Source: Megalobrama amblycephala
Lineage: Eukaryota > Chordata > Actinopteri > Cypriniformes > Xenocyprididae
Direction: 5' to 3'
Assembly (NCBI RefSeq): GCF_018812025.1
Contig: NC_063049.1
Span: 3,596,917-3,660,916 of the forward strand
DNA length: 64,000 nt
In this document: positions 22,894 to 33,773 of the stretch, in pieces
Position numbering within the stretch: the stretch's first letter is position 1
Layout: every line of letters starts with the position of its first letter
Position numbers and translations under genes: made by a program
The notes under the pieces: model-generated
Told to the model about the DNA's origin: nothing
Database searches by the model: none
What the model saw: only the letters and a program-made list of their open reading frames with translations

Positions 22894-23314
22894 CAGTTTT
22901 TTTCGATTGCTAAACGACAGTGTGCACAACTGGAGCTACATGTGCAAAACTTTAACTACAGTCTGCACTACCAACAGTCACCTGAGCTGAACAGTTAACA
23001 CATGGCTCAAAACAGGCTCAGTGCAGCCAAACACTGTCACAACCCTCACTGAGATACACACACTGTCACTCAGAACACACTGAGAGTAAAAACACTAGCG
23101 TCAAACTCCAACACAGAAAATACAAACTTTTCATCTTTACATTTTGAACAATTTCAGTGACTTCATACAAAGTAATATTTTCTTCAAAGAAAAGAGTGAC
23201 ATTCTTTCACATGATTTATTTACATTTTTAGAACATAATTCTTTAAGGTAAATGAAAATTAGCAGTTTGCTTCAATAGTCTGTAGTAATTTACGGAATTA
23301 CAGTAATGAGTTAC

Positions 23315-23348
<34 letters not shown>

Positions 23349-23686
23349 TCACTAACAAGTCTAAAACAAGACACCTGCTTAGCCTTTCAGCTGAAATTGC
23401 AATGTTTGAAAGGCACAAGGCTGAAATCTATTCTGTTTTGAATGTGTGGTTCACAGTTTTGACAGCAATGTGTTTGCATTTGAACAAAGTGCTGTAAATC
23501 CACAGTGTTGTGCAGGTTGTGGTTAAAGTCATGGGATAAGTGTGTAGAGTTTGAAAACTGTGTTCAAGCAATGAAAAACGAACTAGAGTTTGGTCCACAT
23601 GAACTGCTGCTGTGCAGACTGTAGTTAGAGTTTTGCACATGTGACTCCAGTTGTGCCCACTGTCGTTTAGCAATCGAAAAAAACTG
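22894..23686. mobile_element. 793-bp Tc1/mariner-like MITE
   Basis: About 60-bp inverted ends starting CAGTTTTTTTCGATTGCTAA, flanked by TA on both sides (22892-22893, 23687-23688). CAG ends and a TA duplication fit Tc1/mariner-type elements. The interior contains a (TA)n(TG)n microsatellite at 23314-23348 and no transposase. Confidence 0.85.
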
Positions 23687-23720
23687 TAAAAAATAGTAAC
23701 ACATTTCCTCCACTTATTTA

Positions 23721-23996
23721 GAGGATGAGTGTAAAAGGCGTTGGAAAAATCTCAGGGACAGATATATAAAGGAGAGAAAGGCCATGAGGGAGAAGAAGAG
23801 TGGTGCAGGGGCAGAACAGAAAACCACATGGAGGTATTTCTCCATTATGAGTTTCTTGGAGCCTCATGTCAGAGAGAGGGCCACTTCCTCCAATATGTCC
23901 CCGTCTCTAGAAGAGAGATCCTCTAGCCCCTATGCCCTCCAGGTTACCTCATCACCTCTGACTGGTAACCCAACTGAAACCTTTACCCTGAGTTGA
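23721..23996 (+). CDS. MADF-domain protein, C-terminal exon
   Basis: Preceded by an acceptor-like TTATTTAG. The frame reads EDECKRRWKNLRDRYIKERK, the second half of a MADF (Myb/SANT-like) domain with its W-K-x-L-R-D-x-Y core, then WRYFSIMSFLEPHV. A Ser/Pro-rich tail follows to a TGA at 23994-23996. MADF proteins encoded by PIF/Harbinger elements help the nuclease reach the nucleus and bind DNA. The convergent nuclease-like frame at 24463 supports that context. The upstream exon with the first half of the domain is absent (a MITE ends at 23686), so this is a partial gene. Confidence 0.65.
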   Translation, partial: EDECKRRWKNLRDRYIKERKAMREKKSGAGAEQKTTWRYFSIMSFLEPHVRERATSSNMSPSLEERSSSPYALQVTSSPLTGNPTETFTLS

Positions 23997-24391
23997 AATC
24001 GAGTTCTTGTCTGTTCTACATAGGGCTGAGTTTTCCTGAGAAATAGCTTCTTGATCTCATTTGTTCCTTGGTGTCAGCTTTAATGTTCAAATACTTTAAT
24101 TTTTTATTCTAAAACATACACAACTTACCTTAAATATTCCGCTATACATAAAGGATAGGACAAACATTGTCCAAGAAAACTGTTAATAAATCCAGTTATT
24201 TTGTAACAGAACTGAGCTCATGATTTATGTTTTGATTCAGATGTTACAGTGATGAATCACTGTTTAGTGTATGAACTATGCAGTTGCAGTTGCAAATGTT
24301 TTTTCAAACTATTAAAACACATGACAGATGTAATGTGTGAATGTAATGTGTATGTTTAGTCAGGAATCGGATCTTTCCAGAATAAGTGAGT
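23997..24391. other. spacer between convergent Harbinger-like frames
   Basis: AT-rich and non-coding. Includes TTCTTTTCC-type tracts, and a GGAAAGATCC stretch (read on the minus strand from 24378) that could serve as the downstream element of the stem-loop next to it. Confidence 0.45.
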
Positions 24392-24407
24392 GGCTCTTAA
24401 AAGAGCC
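24392..24407 (-). promoter_or_regulatory. histone-type mRNA 3' stem-loop
   Basis: On the minus strand: GGCTCTTTTAAGAGCC, a 6-bp stem with a TTTA loop, preceded by CACAAA and followed by ACTC. This agrees with the metazoan histone stem-loop consensus (GGYYCTTHTHARRRCC with 5' CCAAA and 3' ACCCA). A purine-rich GGAAAGAT lies about 14 nt further downstream, where U7 snRNP would pair. No histone frame exists on either strand nearby; the nearest minus-strand stop is at 24463, 56 nt upstream. It could be captured histone sequence or a chance hairpin. Confidence 0.55.
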
Positions 24408-24462
24408 TTTGTGTTATGAAAAGCACAGCAGGTGAGGGGTGCAGAGATGACATGTGGGCAGA

Positions 24463-24590
24463 TCAGGCTATGTTGTGTTGCCAGGGCACTTCACCAGTGA
24501 CAGAAGAAAAGCACCTCTTGAAGGACTCCCGAACAGCTATGGCCTCTTGGGTGGAGCTGTTGGTGCCCACTCTCCTTGCACGTGTCAGTC
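24463..24590 (-). pseudogene. Harbinger-type nuclease, C-terminal fragment
   Basis: The minus-strand frame reads SSTQEAIAVRESFKRCFSSV then TGEVPWQHNIA and a stop. The A-x-A-x-R-(E/D)-x-F-(x)n-F-S-S-x-x-G-x-V-x-W-Q ending resembles the C-termini of fish ALP1-like/Harbinger nucleases as I know them. A stop lies upstream in frame, so only about 41 residues are left unless splicing intervenes. Convergent with the MADF exon at 23721-23996, the gene pair expected of this superfamily. Confidence 0.4.
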
Positions 24591-25156
24591 ACATTGATTC
24601 ACATCTGGCTACAGACTGATCGTGATCGACGTGAGACCAGATCCTATGAGTACAGTAAGTCATCTCATCAAATTGCTGAGGAATATCTGTGTCCAGGCAG
24701 CTGGTAGGTTAGTTAACAGTTTGACCAGAGTACTTTACGTGAACTAGTCTAGCTAGTAGGGATGGGCATTTTTCCAAAATATTGTATTTGAATATTAAAA
24801 AAATGAATATTCGTGTATTTAAATGACGTTATTTTGAATAAATGAGACACACGTTTTTTAATTTTATTTTTTATTCGAGTTGTAGTCACCATTTCTGAAC
24901 AAACTTATGATTAGGTAATATACACAACAAGCTTATGTTTTATCTTAAGGTTTTCATTTTCAGTTTAAAACATTAAACAATATGTGTAAACAAAAAATAT
25001 AATCATACACATTATATTGTTGTTTTTTCTCAACATTATAATGTGTGTGGAAGTAAATTCAAACATGTACACTTTATATTACCAATCTGTTAAGCCCAAT
25101 GCCAAGTAAAACAGTTTGCTGATAGTGTAATAAATATTTGAATTCATGTATTGCAG
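24591..25156. other. AT-rich spacer with hAT-like terminus
   Basis: TAGGGATGGGCATTTTTCCA at 24757 is a recurrent terminus of fish hAT elements and is followed by the usual AATATT-rich stretch. No right-hand partner was found. Nothing else recognised. Confidence 0.4.
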
Positions 25157-26000
25157 ATATCCGGATTTGATCCAGAGGATCTGACTGTGGATGTTGGGTA
25201 TTGGTTTAAGGGAAGCACCAACCGTAAAGGTTGCCTGGCAGGTTTGTGATTCAACCAGCTCTACTGTTATACAACAAAATTCAGACATTTTAATTTGTTT
25301 GCAATATATATATATATATATATTTTATTTTTTTTATTTTTTCCCAGAATTTTGTGACTTCCATGACAGCAAGTACATGGAAATGCTGCTGCACGTTTTA
25401 GTGCGATGGTTAAGCCTGGAGAGGTGTATTACACAAATTCTGTGGCAGTATGGGCCACTTACCAGCTATTTTAAGTCTTTAAGTATGTTGCTTATTTCAT
25501 TGACAGTAGTACAGGTGCATTACACCAGACTAAATATGTATTTTTTAAGAAAAACCTGTTTTTATTTACAGATGAGAAACAACCAAGGTTTAGAAGGCTG
25601 GTGGATGCTTTTTCCAAGCCCCTGACAGAAGTCTACCTCCGCTTCTTTCAAGCAATGCTGCCAATGTTCTCCACACTGAACCTCCTCCTCCAGTCCTCCA
25701 GAGAGAAAGGTCTTCCATCTTCCAGCTCCATGGAGAGGTAAAATGCAAGGGTTGAGCCATCCTGCTGCCAAGGATGTCTGCTTATTTTTCATGGGCTGAA
25801 ATGTCCTTTTTCAAGTAAAACATGGAAATCTTTTATGAACTACAAATTTGCAGATGACAAAGCTCATCATGAAACTGTGTGCGAGGTTCATGATGCCGTC
25901 AGCACTACAGGGCCGACAAGTCCAGGACATCCCCTACAAGGACCCAGTAAACCAACTGCCAGGGAAAACTTTCAAGTCTCACATAAGGAGATAAACCTGT
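25157..26000 (+). pseudogene. spliced hAT-derived gene fragment, four exons
   Basis: Exon-like blocks with consensus sites: 25157-25241 (after TATTGCAG, donor GTTTGT), 25348-25482 (after TTCCCAG, donor GTATGT), 25572-25737 (after TTTACAG, donor GTAAAA) and 25854 onward (after TTTGCAG). The first three join in phase and read ISGFDPEDLTVDVGYWFKGS, EFCDFHDSKYMEMLLHVLVR, WLSLERCITQ and RFRRLVDAFSKPLTEVYLRF. These are the C-terminal half of a hAT-family transposase-like protein, including the R-W-L-S-L signature. Joining exons 3 and 4 creates a TGA. Exon 4 alone stays open in another frame (TKLIMKLCARFMMPSALQGR), so the copy is probably broken. Introns suggest a domesticated gene or old autonomous element; upstream exons are not found. 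Confidence 0.55.
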
Positions 26001-27160
26001 ATTCCCATTGACCTCAAATATACTTTTTGGGAAGATTGTTGTTGGGCGATCTCTCTGATGTTATGGAAGAGGCATAAAATGTGTGTAGGCATACAATGTA
26101 TATGTAGTCTATGGGTAAAATAGCATACTTATTGCTTACATAGACGAATATGCTTTTATGTGTATTCCTTTCATTAGGATACCTCAATTGTAGCAAATGT
26201 ATTCATATATTAGACTATATGTATATTTAACTTTACTACATATTGTGACACTGTCCCATAAAATACATGTTTTACCGCTCTATTTATTACAATGATTTTA
26301 TGTATAATAGAGTTTTAATTGGTTTACATGTGTTTTAGTCCATTTTATTCCTCTTACTTATTTTAATGTGTGTATGTCTTTAAATGTGTATGGGTCTGCC
26401 TGTCATGTGACTGGTCACATGACAGGAACCAGGAAGTAGACCAGCATAAAGGAGGCAGCATGACAAACAATCAGCCTGATTGCAAACACAACAGCTGGAC
26501 TGTGGAGTTACTTTTATGGACTTGCCTTTCCAGCCAATCACATCACTTTCCGTGGACTTTGTATATACACCGGTGGACATTTCTCACTTGCACATTGGGA
26601 CTTATCAGCACACTAGGATTCTTAAGGACTGTTTTATGGTATGGTGAACATGGACTCCCTGCTTTTAAACGGCCTAGGTTATTCTAGTTTTATTGTGTTG
26701 TTTTAAGTTCCTTGTGAATATTGTAAATACACTTTATTTATTCATTTGTTGTCTGTCTCATCTTTTTAAACACTCCAAAAGCTCACACAGTATAATCTGA
26801 CCCCAATTTCAATCAATGTAAAATCGACCGATACACAATTACACATGCAGGCATGTATAACCTGGTAAAACAAAAACCTGGGGAAAAAAAGAAGAATGAA
26901 TTGAGGCTTAATGAACGTAAATTCTGAAACTGATAAGTGTACAGAGGCTATGTGTAATAAACAGTCGCTTCTGCCTACTTTTGGTCACTTATATGTCTTG
27001 ATCACTTATAGAGCAGAGCAATCTGCAGATTAAAGTATCTGCTGCATGGGTAAAAAAGAAATGAGAGAACCTTCAGCAGAAGTACAAAGTAAGTTTTTTT
27101 GTTAACTTTTATTTGTGAACAACTTTGTTTTAATGCTATTTGTGTATTTATTTAGCTTGT
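26001..27160. other. AT-rich sequence with a 28-bp palindrome
   Basis: CCTGTCATGTGACTGGTCAC continues to a perfect inverted repeat at 26399-26426 (13-bp arms, 2-bp loop) containing two CACATGA/TCATGTG motifs. 26430-26760 looks transcribed-like (a TTCATT-flanked 3' portion with AAATAC) but has no supported frame. Confidence 0.45.
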
Positions 27161-27169
27161 GACAGGACC

Positions 27170-28340
27170 TTAAGTGTCCACAGACAGGGGTCGGCACAGA
27201 GGCTGAGGATCCTCCAGCATCCTCCTGGAAGAGGTATGGAGTGATGGATTCTGCTTTAGGAATTAAGCCGTCCATCACCCCACCACTGATCATACACTCC
27301 TCATCCTCTGTTACTGGACCATCTGATATGACACCAACAACCAGACAGAGAAGAAGGAGACCTTTTGACATTCCTCAAGGAGATGGAAGAAAGAGGCAAA
27401 GAGAGAGGAAGAAGCCCAGCAGAGAGAGGAAAGAAGAACAAGAGAGTTGGAAGAGATACAAGACGATATAATCACTTTCCAAAAATGATTAATTTATTAT
27501 TATATTATGATCTGATATGTCACCAACAACCAGGAAGAGAAGAAGGGGACAGGCTAAAGCGATTACCAAATCTATCAGGATGTTTATCACTGCAGACATG
27601 AGGCCATACTCTGTTGTGTCAAACAATGGGTTTAAAAATATGTTGAAAGTGCTTGAGCCACGCTACACAATCCCCTCACAATCCCACTTCAGCATGAGGA
27701 TCGTGCCAGAACTTTACGAACAGGAAAAAGCTAAAGAGTTGCAGACTTATCTAATGCACCCTGTATTGTGATCTCCACAGACGGATGGACATCAAGGGCT
27801 ACAGAAAGCTATGTGACTGTGACTGCTCGCTTCATCACAGCGGAGTGGGAGATGTGAAGTCCAGTGCTACAGACAAGCCCACTCTATTAAAGTCACACAA
27901 GCACAAATCTAGCGCAGGTGCTGATAGAAGCAGTAAAGAGTGAAGTTAAACAGGCACAACACATGCAGCAATATGCCAGTCACCACAGATAATGCCAGAA
28001 ACCAAGTAGATGCAGTGACAGAAGCTGGACTGGGCCACAGATATCTTGCTTTGCACATGTGATAAATTTAGCATCTCAAAGGGGAATCTCTGTGAACCAG
28101 ATGGGAGGATCAGGAAGGTGGTTTACTTCTTCCACAGAAGCACAACAGCAGCTCATGTGCTTAAGACTGAGCAAGAAATGCTACAGCTACCAGCCCACAA
28201 GATGATGTCACAACAAGATGGACTTCCACTAATGACATGTTGTACCGTTATCTTGAGCACCAGATGACTGTATACTCTGCACTGACAGAGAAGACACTGA
28301 AAACATATCAGATGTTTTGCAGGACATAAGGGCATGAATT
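27170..28340 (+). pseudogene. ZBED1-like hAT transposase pseudogene
   Basis: Frameshifted plus-strand pieces in order read AITKSIRMFITADMRPYSVV (27555-27615), KNMLKVLEPRYTIPSQSHFS, IVPELYEQEKAKELQ (27700-27750), then STDGWTSRATESYVTVTA (27775-27830), PVTTDNARNQVDAVTEAGLG, and RKVVYFFHRSTTAAHVLKTE to DGLPLMTCC near 28240. The order, and the T-D-G-W-T-S and T-D-N-A-x-N motifs of the RNase H-like fold, identify a hAT (Ac-like, ZBED1-type) transposase. The N-terminal BED finger and C-terminal dimerisation region are not seen. At least three frame changes are needed. Confidence 0.8.
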
Positions 28341-28369
28341 TAGTAGATAAAGTGACGGGCTCTGTAAAA

Positions 28370-29512
28370 ACTGCTTTTTTTTCAGTGTCGGTTCATATTA
28401 CGTCACTAAAGGGAGTCGATCGCCAAGCTCTGTGTTGATTCAGTGCAGAGTAAGCTGGTATTCACTGACAGCGGTCGTGAATCAGTGTGTTTTCTGTAGT
28501 TTTTGTATTCTATTTATCATCGTCATGGTAAATTATTGTGTTTGTGGAGGCTGCACAAACTCCAGCCTGTCAGGACATCGAGTCCTGAGGTTTACTAACA
28601 AGAAAAAGGACGCTGCTATCTTCCGTGCTGGTGTGTGTTTTGTGCAGGTGAAGAGACGGACTTCACTTCTGCATCTGCTTCGAGAAACGCGTTCATTATA
28701 GACCGGAGGATTATCATCCCTGTGATATGATGTAGTTCAACATTGTAATACTACTGTAAATAATGATATTTAATGAATAAACTTACACATGCAATGCTTC
28801 TTCACCGTTTTTGCTTGAATCAATTTCAACACTGATGAATACAAATTATGTACACATGCATACAGTCTCACACTCACACAAAACAGTTTTGAATTATGTG
28901 CTGGTAATGTAAATAGGCCTACTCCAATTTCATTCATGCCATATATATACCGTAAACGTACATTCAAGTTCACACAACTACATAATCATGGCATCTTATA
29001 CATCCATTTTGGGTTTTTTTATCATTTTTTTTTATCATTTATTTTTTTTTTTTACATGCGCTAACGTTACCAAATAAGTCGTGATGAGAAACCGCTATAT
29101 CACGTAACGTTAGTGTGGACGGATATTAAGGAAGTTTATTAGTTTCTGTTATTAGTAATCAATAACGTTACTCCTAGATGGCCAATAGCTTTGCTTTTGC
29201 CTGATTCATAATAATCTGTACAATATTGTGATCTGAGAACAGTGTTACATATCGTTTGCTAACGTGTATATATCTATAAGCTAATACTCTCGGCCCTGTT
29301 CTCCACTGCTTCTCCTCGCACAACAGCTCAATTTGTCTCTTTTGACCGTTGTTCTGTCTAATTCTGGCCTGTCCTGCTGACCACATAGTGGTTAGTTATA
29401 CGAGTATGAATAAACATTTACAATTTCCTCAGCATCCTAACTGTCATTGCGATCCATTGTTTTCCTATTGCTTATTTTGATCGCACTCCCTTAAGTTACG
29501 TCACTTCCGATT
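28370..29512 (+). mobile_element. non-autonomous THAP-encoding element
   Basis: The left part (ATTACGTCACTAAAGGGAGT near 28398) and the reverse complement of the right part (GACGTAACTTAAGGGAGTGC near 29500) form imperfect inverted ends. The THAP exon sits just inside the left end. The remaining interior is AT-rich without a transposase core, so it looks like an internally deleted P- or Kolobok-like element. Confidence 0.5.
28526..28720 (+). pseudogene. THAP-domain N-terminal exon
   Basis: From ATG 28526 the frame gives MVNYCVCGGCTNSSLSGHRV, then LRF and KKKDAAIF, matching the start of a THAP zinc finger (C-x2-C at the N-terminus, then a conserved L-x-F). A one-base shift near 28630 is needed to continue as FVQVKRRDFTSASASRN. 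The stop follows soon and the C-x2-H half of the finger is lost. AATAAA at 28775 could end a short transcript. Confidence 0.65.
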
Positions 29513-29847
29513 TGGCATTTTTCAGATGCAGAAGTAAAATTCTCTCACAAAAACTACTCCAGAAGCCTATGTAGCGTATTTATACGTGCTTTTTCAAGAA
29601 AATCTATTTCATACATTATTTTTCTATACATTGAATCACTGAAGCTCTAACCTGCAATATAACTGTGGAGTATGCATAAAACTTGCATGTCCATGTATTA
29701 AAGAGATGTAAGCACATCATGTATGCAACCTAGTCAAAGACACAATATATCAAACAGTGAACTGTTGAACATAAACATGGGTAACTAGGAAGGAGAGGTT
29801 GCTAGCACATCACTTCCACAAGGCGTCTTTACCACGCCTTTCCCTGG

Positions 29848-30267
29848 CTACAAGCAGAGCCTGTCGGGAGGCTTTACCATTCTGTCTCGTCTGGTAGTGT
29901 ACTGCCCATTTGACAATGTCTGCTTAGCAGTCCTGAATTCTTTAGGTGATGCTTGGAATGAATTAGGATGATCTACAGACTTTGGCTCCTCGACACTCAC
30001 TGGCTCTGATGTCTCTGTCCACTGATCATCGTTAAGCCCGTGACGGGACTCATTAGCAGCTGCTGTGCTCTTGCGAAGATGCTGGATGTTGCGACGGTAC
30101 TCTCTACTTCCACAGTCAACAACATAAGATCTTGGGGCACAGTGTGATCTCACAACAACTCCAGGAGACCATTTGGGACTGCCAGGATGTGGTTGCATCC
30201 TTACTTCATCTCCAGGCTTCAACGCAGCACGAGGGCCACTTGCGGTCATAGTAAAACTTCTGAACAC
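29848..30267 (-). pseudogene. Gypsy integrase C-terminal tail
   Basis: Out of frame with the upstream integrase by a small indel (overlap 30206-30267). It reads ALKPGDEVRMQPHPGSPKWS and VVRSHCAPRSYVVDCGSREY, the basic SH3-like end of Gypsy integrases, then a Ser/Gln-rich tail. Confidence 0.7.
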
Positions 30268-31897
30268 TTTTACTTTCGCCTAGTTGCTGTTTAACTTTGA
30301 GGGTGTCGTATGCTGCTGGTGCGAGCAGCAGACGGGCAGCAGGCAGGTTGTTGCGGGGACGCCTGGCCATCAACAGTTGAGTTGGTGAAAGGCCTACTGA
30401 CTCCAGTGGTGTCGTTCTGTAGTCAAGCAGTGCAAGATGTTTGTCTGGTGCCTTATACCAAAGTTTCTTAGCAGTCTGGACTGCGCGCTCTGCCTCACCG
30501 ATGGAATGTGGCGTATGAGGGGATGATGTTTTGTGAATGATTCCATAACTTTGACAGAAATCCTTAAACTCATCCGTTGAATATTGTGGACCATTGTCTG
30601 TTCGAAGGACGGTGGGGATTCCATGTCTGCTGAATTGAGCCTTGAGTTTTTCTATGACAGCACGGCAATGTAAGCTCTTCAGCTTCTCCACTTCAATGAA
30701 TTTTGAGTAGTAATCCACCAGCAGAACAGAATTGTTCCCCTCAAACTCAAACAGGTCAGAAGCTACTTCTTTGAATGGAAGATCAGGTGTTTCTGTTGGT
30801 CTGAGTGGTTGTCTAGGTAACCGGTTCTGAAAGTCTGCACACTTACCGCAGTTCTTCATCATTTGCTCGATTTCAGAACTCATTCCTGGCCAGTATAGGA
30901 CCTCGCAAGCTCTCTGCTTGCCGTTCACTATTCCTAAGTGTGACTGATGTATAAGCTTCAGCATATGTTCTCGCATGGAAGGGGGTACGACTATACGCAG
31001 GCCTTTATAGACAACACCATCAGCAACAACAAGTTGGCTTTGTAAGTCCCCAAATGGCTGAACTGCATTAGGTACATCACGCCTGTGGTCTGGCCAACCC
31101 TGTCGAATTGTTTGTTGAAGACAGCTGAGCTCCTTCTTTGTGCAGTCCTGGAGCTCTAAATATTTCTGCTCACTCACTGAAACAAAGTTGAGCATAAAGA
31201 CACACTCAAAGCCTTCCATCTCTTGCTTGTTTTCAGGTAACTGGGCTCTAGACAGTGTGTCAGGCAGTTCCATATCCTTTCCTCGTCTGTATTTAACAGT
31301 CAGATCATACCACTGCAGGCAGAGACGCATTCTCTGTATGCGCATGGGGGTAGAGAGCAGTGGCTTTCTGAAAATATCTTCCAGAGGCTTATGGTCATTG
31401 TACATTGTGACATGGTTTCCAAATATGTAATTGTGGAACTTGACACATGCGTGAACTATTGAGAGTATCTCTTTCTCAATTTGCGCATAGCGTGTTTCTG
31501 TATCTGTCAGTGACCTGGATGAGAAAGCCACTGGATGACTGTCCTGTAATAAAACAGCACCGATGCCGTTGCTGCTGACATCACAGAAGATCTCAACAGG
31601 CTTGGATGGATCAAAAAAATTTAGCACAGGGGACTTTGTGCATAAGTCCTTGAGTTTGTCAAAAGCTTGCTGTTGTGCTGGTTGCCATGCAAACTCAACA
31701 TCTGCTTTCAGGAGTTGTCTTAGAGGTGCGTCGACCTCGCTGAGGTTTGGCAGGAATTTTGACAGATAGGTGACAAAACCTAGGAAACGACGAACACCAT
31801 CATTGTCTGTTGGTGTTGGCATGGACTTGACAGCCTCTATTTTCGCTGGGTCTGCCTTCAGACCAGGGTGCTGCGATGAGAATGTCATCCATGACAC
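30206..31897 (-). pseudogene. Gypsy RT C-terminus, RNase H and integrase
   Basis: Starts just after a V-M-D-D variant of the catalytic Y-x-D-D box (31888 region). The RT palm segment that should follow is deleted, and the frame resumes at GLKADPAKIEAVKS. RNase H includes EIFCDVSSNGIGAVLLQD. Integrase shows the HHCC-type finger (ending NCGKCADFQ) and the DDE triad (SDLF, RTDNGP, and GEAE). Dead because of the RT deletion. Confidence 0.8.
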
Positions 31898-32027
31898 TTA
31901 TTGCTCCACTGATGCCTTCAAGCATCTCATCCATAATACGCTGAAAGATTTATGGTGCGCATTTTAGGCCAAAAGGTAGCCTAAGGCACCTAAATCTACC
32001 AATGGGCGTATTAAAGGTTGTCAGAAA

Positions 32028-32888
32028 TTATGATGCTTCATCTAGTTCTATTTGCAGGAAACCAAATTTTGCGTCCAAGACCGAAAAGACTTTAGCACCA
32101 GGCATTGCGGAGACTACCTCTTCGATGGTTCGCATTGGGTAATGCTCCCTTTTTATGACCTTATTCAAGTCGCTTGGGTCAATGCAGATCCTTATCTTGC
32201 CATTACGGACAGCTGCTACCATTGAACTCACCCAGTCGGTCGGTTGGCTGACTTTTGTGATGTATCCATCTTTAACCATCTCGTGTAGTTTCTCTATTAT
32301 TTTCTTTTTCAGTGCAGCTGGTTGACAGCGGACAGGATGGACTACACCTTTTGCATCAGGATTAATTTTGATTGTGTATTTACCTGGTAAAGTTCCAGTA
32401 GTGCGAGTCAGCTCTGGATAATTGTCTAATCCAGCTGGCGCATTTTGTTCTGTTGTCGTGTGACCGTAATGTGTCTTATTTTCTTTGTTAGTAGACTGCA
32501 ATGCATCAAGCCGCATAACTAAGCCTAAGGCTTCTGCTGTTGCACCGCTGAGCACATTTTCTTGAGAAATGTCCACAATCTCAAATTCTGTTAATATCTC
32601 AGCATCCTTATATTTAGTCAGAAGGTCAGCCACAGCTATAGGCTTCAGCTTGTGGTTAGAGTAGGACTTCAGCACTCGATTAGAGCATTTAAGCTCACCA
32701 TCATACAGGAGTGCCTGGTAACTACTTAAAGTCAATGTGTTACATTTTGCACCAGTATCAATTCTGAATGGCACCTTCTGAGACAGAATTTCAATGTCTG
32801 CTGTCCATTTATCATCACTGTTCTCATCTGTTTGTGTGATATTTATGCTCAGCATCTCCTCATCCTCTGTTGTGGGTCTTTGCCGCAA
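32028..32888 (-). pseudogene. Gypsy protease and N-terminal reverse transcriptase
   Basis: Protease active-site triad D-T-G within VPFRIDTGAKCNTLTL (about residue 57). RT motifs follow (KDGYITKVSQPTDWVSSMVA, ICIDPSDLNKVIKREHYPM, SVLDAKFGFLQIELDE). The frame ends at a stop that replaces a coding codon; about 30 codons further in the same frame a second stop follows (both are single-codon lesions). Confidence 0.8.
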
Positions 32889-33034
32889 CTTGGACAGTTT
32901 TTTGGTCGGTTTACATGCATTTCTTTCTGCACAAATTTTGCCTGATTTTTCTGAAAGGTCTTCTTGTTTGCAGTTTGGTATTTTGCTTTCACCTTTACTG
33001 CTTGCACTTGAGATTATTCTTCTCTATTTTAATT

Positions 33035-33577
33035 TTAATTTAATACAATTTTAATTTGCCTCTGTGACAGTTCAAACAGCTGGGCGATTTCAATTGTTTT
33101 TGGTAGCGTTAAATCTTCCACTTTGTCTAACAGTCTCTCCTGAACGCGCTTTTCTCTGACACCTGCTATTATCGCATCGATCAACATATCATCTGGATCG
33201 CCATACTCGCAATCCATGAGCAGGAGTCTCAAATCCATCACAAAGTGTTCAAGACCTTCTGTGACTCCTTGTTTTCTTTGTTTGAAACGGTGTCTGGCTA
33301 TTCTCTTATTTTTCCTCGGCCTTATATAATTAGCAAACTTGTCCAGGACTTTAGACGGGTCATCCTTCTCACCTTCGCCCCACTGCAGCGTCTTATATAT
33401 CTCTCTGCCCTGCTCACCGATCCACGTACCCAGCCAGCCTGCACGCTGCTTTGCTGTTTGCTCCGATAGCGGGCCGTCGAAGACGAATGTGATATGGCTC
33501 TGAAATCTTTCAAACTCTTGGTACAAATCTGGAGCATCCCAGTCGATCTTAGGGTGATCAAACTGTGATGATGTCAT
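33035..33577 (-). pseudogene. Gypsy gag, capsid part
   Basis: A 180-residue frame begins MTSSQFDHPKIDWDAPDLYQ and has the usual retrotransposon capsid pattern (WIGEQGREIYKTLQW, then the helix with EGLEHFVMDLRLLLMDCEYG). It ends where an A/T-rich stretch has replaced the nucleocapsid zinc-knuckle region. This is the structural protein that forms the element particle. Truncated at its C-terminus. Confidence 0.75.
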
Positions 33578-33617
33578 ACTTTGCTTATTATCTGTTCTTG
33601 ACAGACTTCTGACACCA

Positions 33618-33773
33618 TGTAAAGTAACGCGACTGACACAGAGCTTCAGTAACGAGATATACTTAGTTTACTAGGTACTGCAGTGCATATACAAAGTAGG
33701 AGGAGTCATAGCATCGACTACGGAGGCCGGAGCGCCACTTAAAGAAACATTGTCAAAATGACAATACATTACA
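33618..33773 (-). repeat. 5' LTR of the degraded Gypsy element
   Basis: In element orientation it starts TGTAATGTATTGTCATTTTG and ends CGTTACTTTACA. It is followed directly by TGGTGTCAGAAGTCTG, a TGG-initial sequence as expected for a tRNA primer-binding site. Only 156 bp. No partner LTR is visible. Confidence 0.65.

Larger units (their letters stand above)
29760..33773 (-). mobile_element. degraded Ty3/Gypsy element, 3' LTR absent
   Basis: Minus-strand order: 5' LTR (33773-33618), gag (33577-33035), protease and RT start (32888-32028), RT end, RNase H and integrase (31897-29848). The protein resembles the K02A2.6-like Gypsy family common in fish. Two nonsense codons and a deletion break RT, and a frame change breaks integrase. 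No copy of the 156-bp LTR is found at the left side, so the 3' end is truncated. The 5' LTR abuts the large repeat copy B. Confidence 0.8.

Noticed and set aside
24410..24660. Histone gene beside the stem-loop
   Set aside because: No histone H1, H2A, H2B, H3 or H4 sequence could be read in any frame; the only coding-like text is Harbinger-like.
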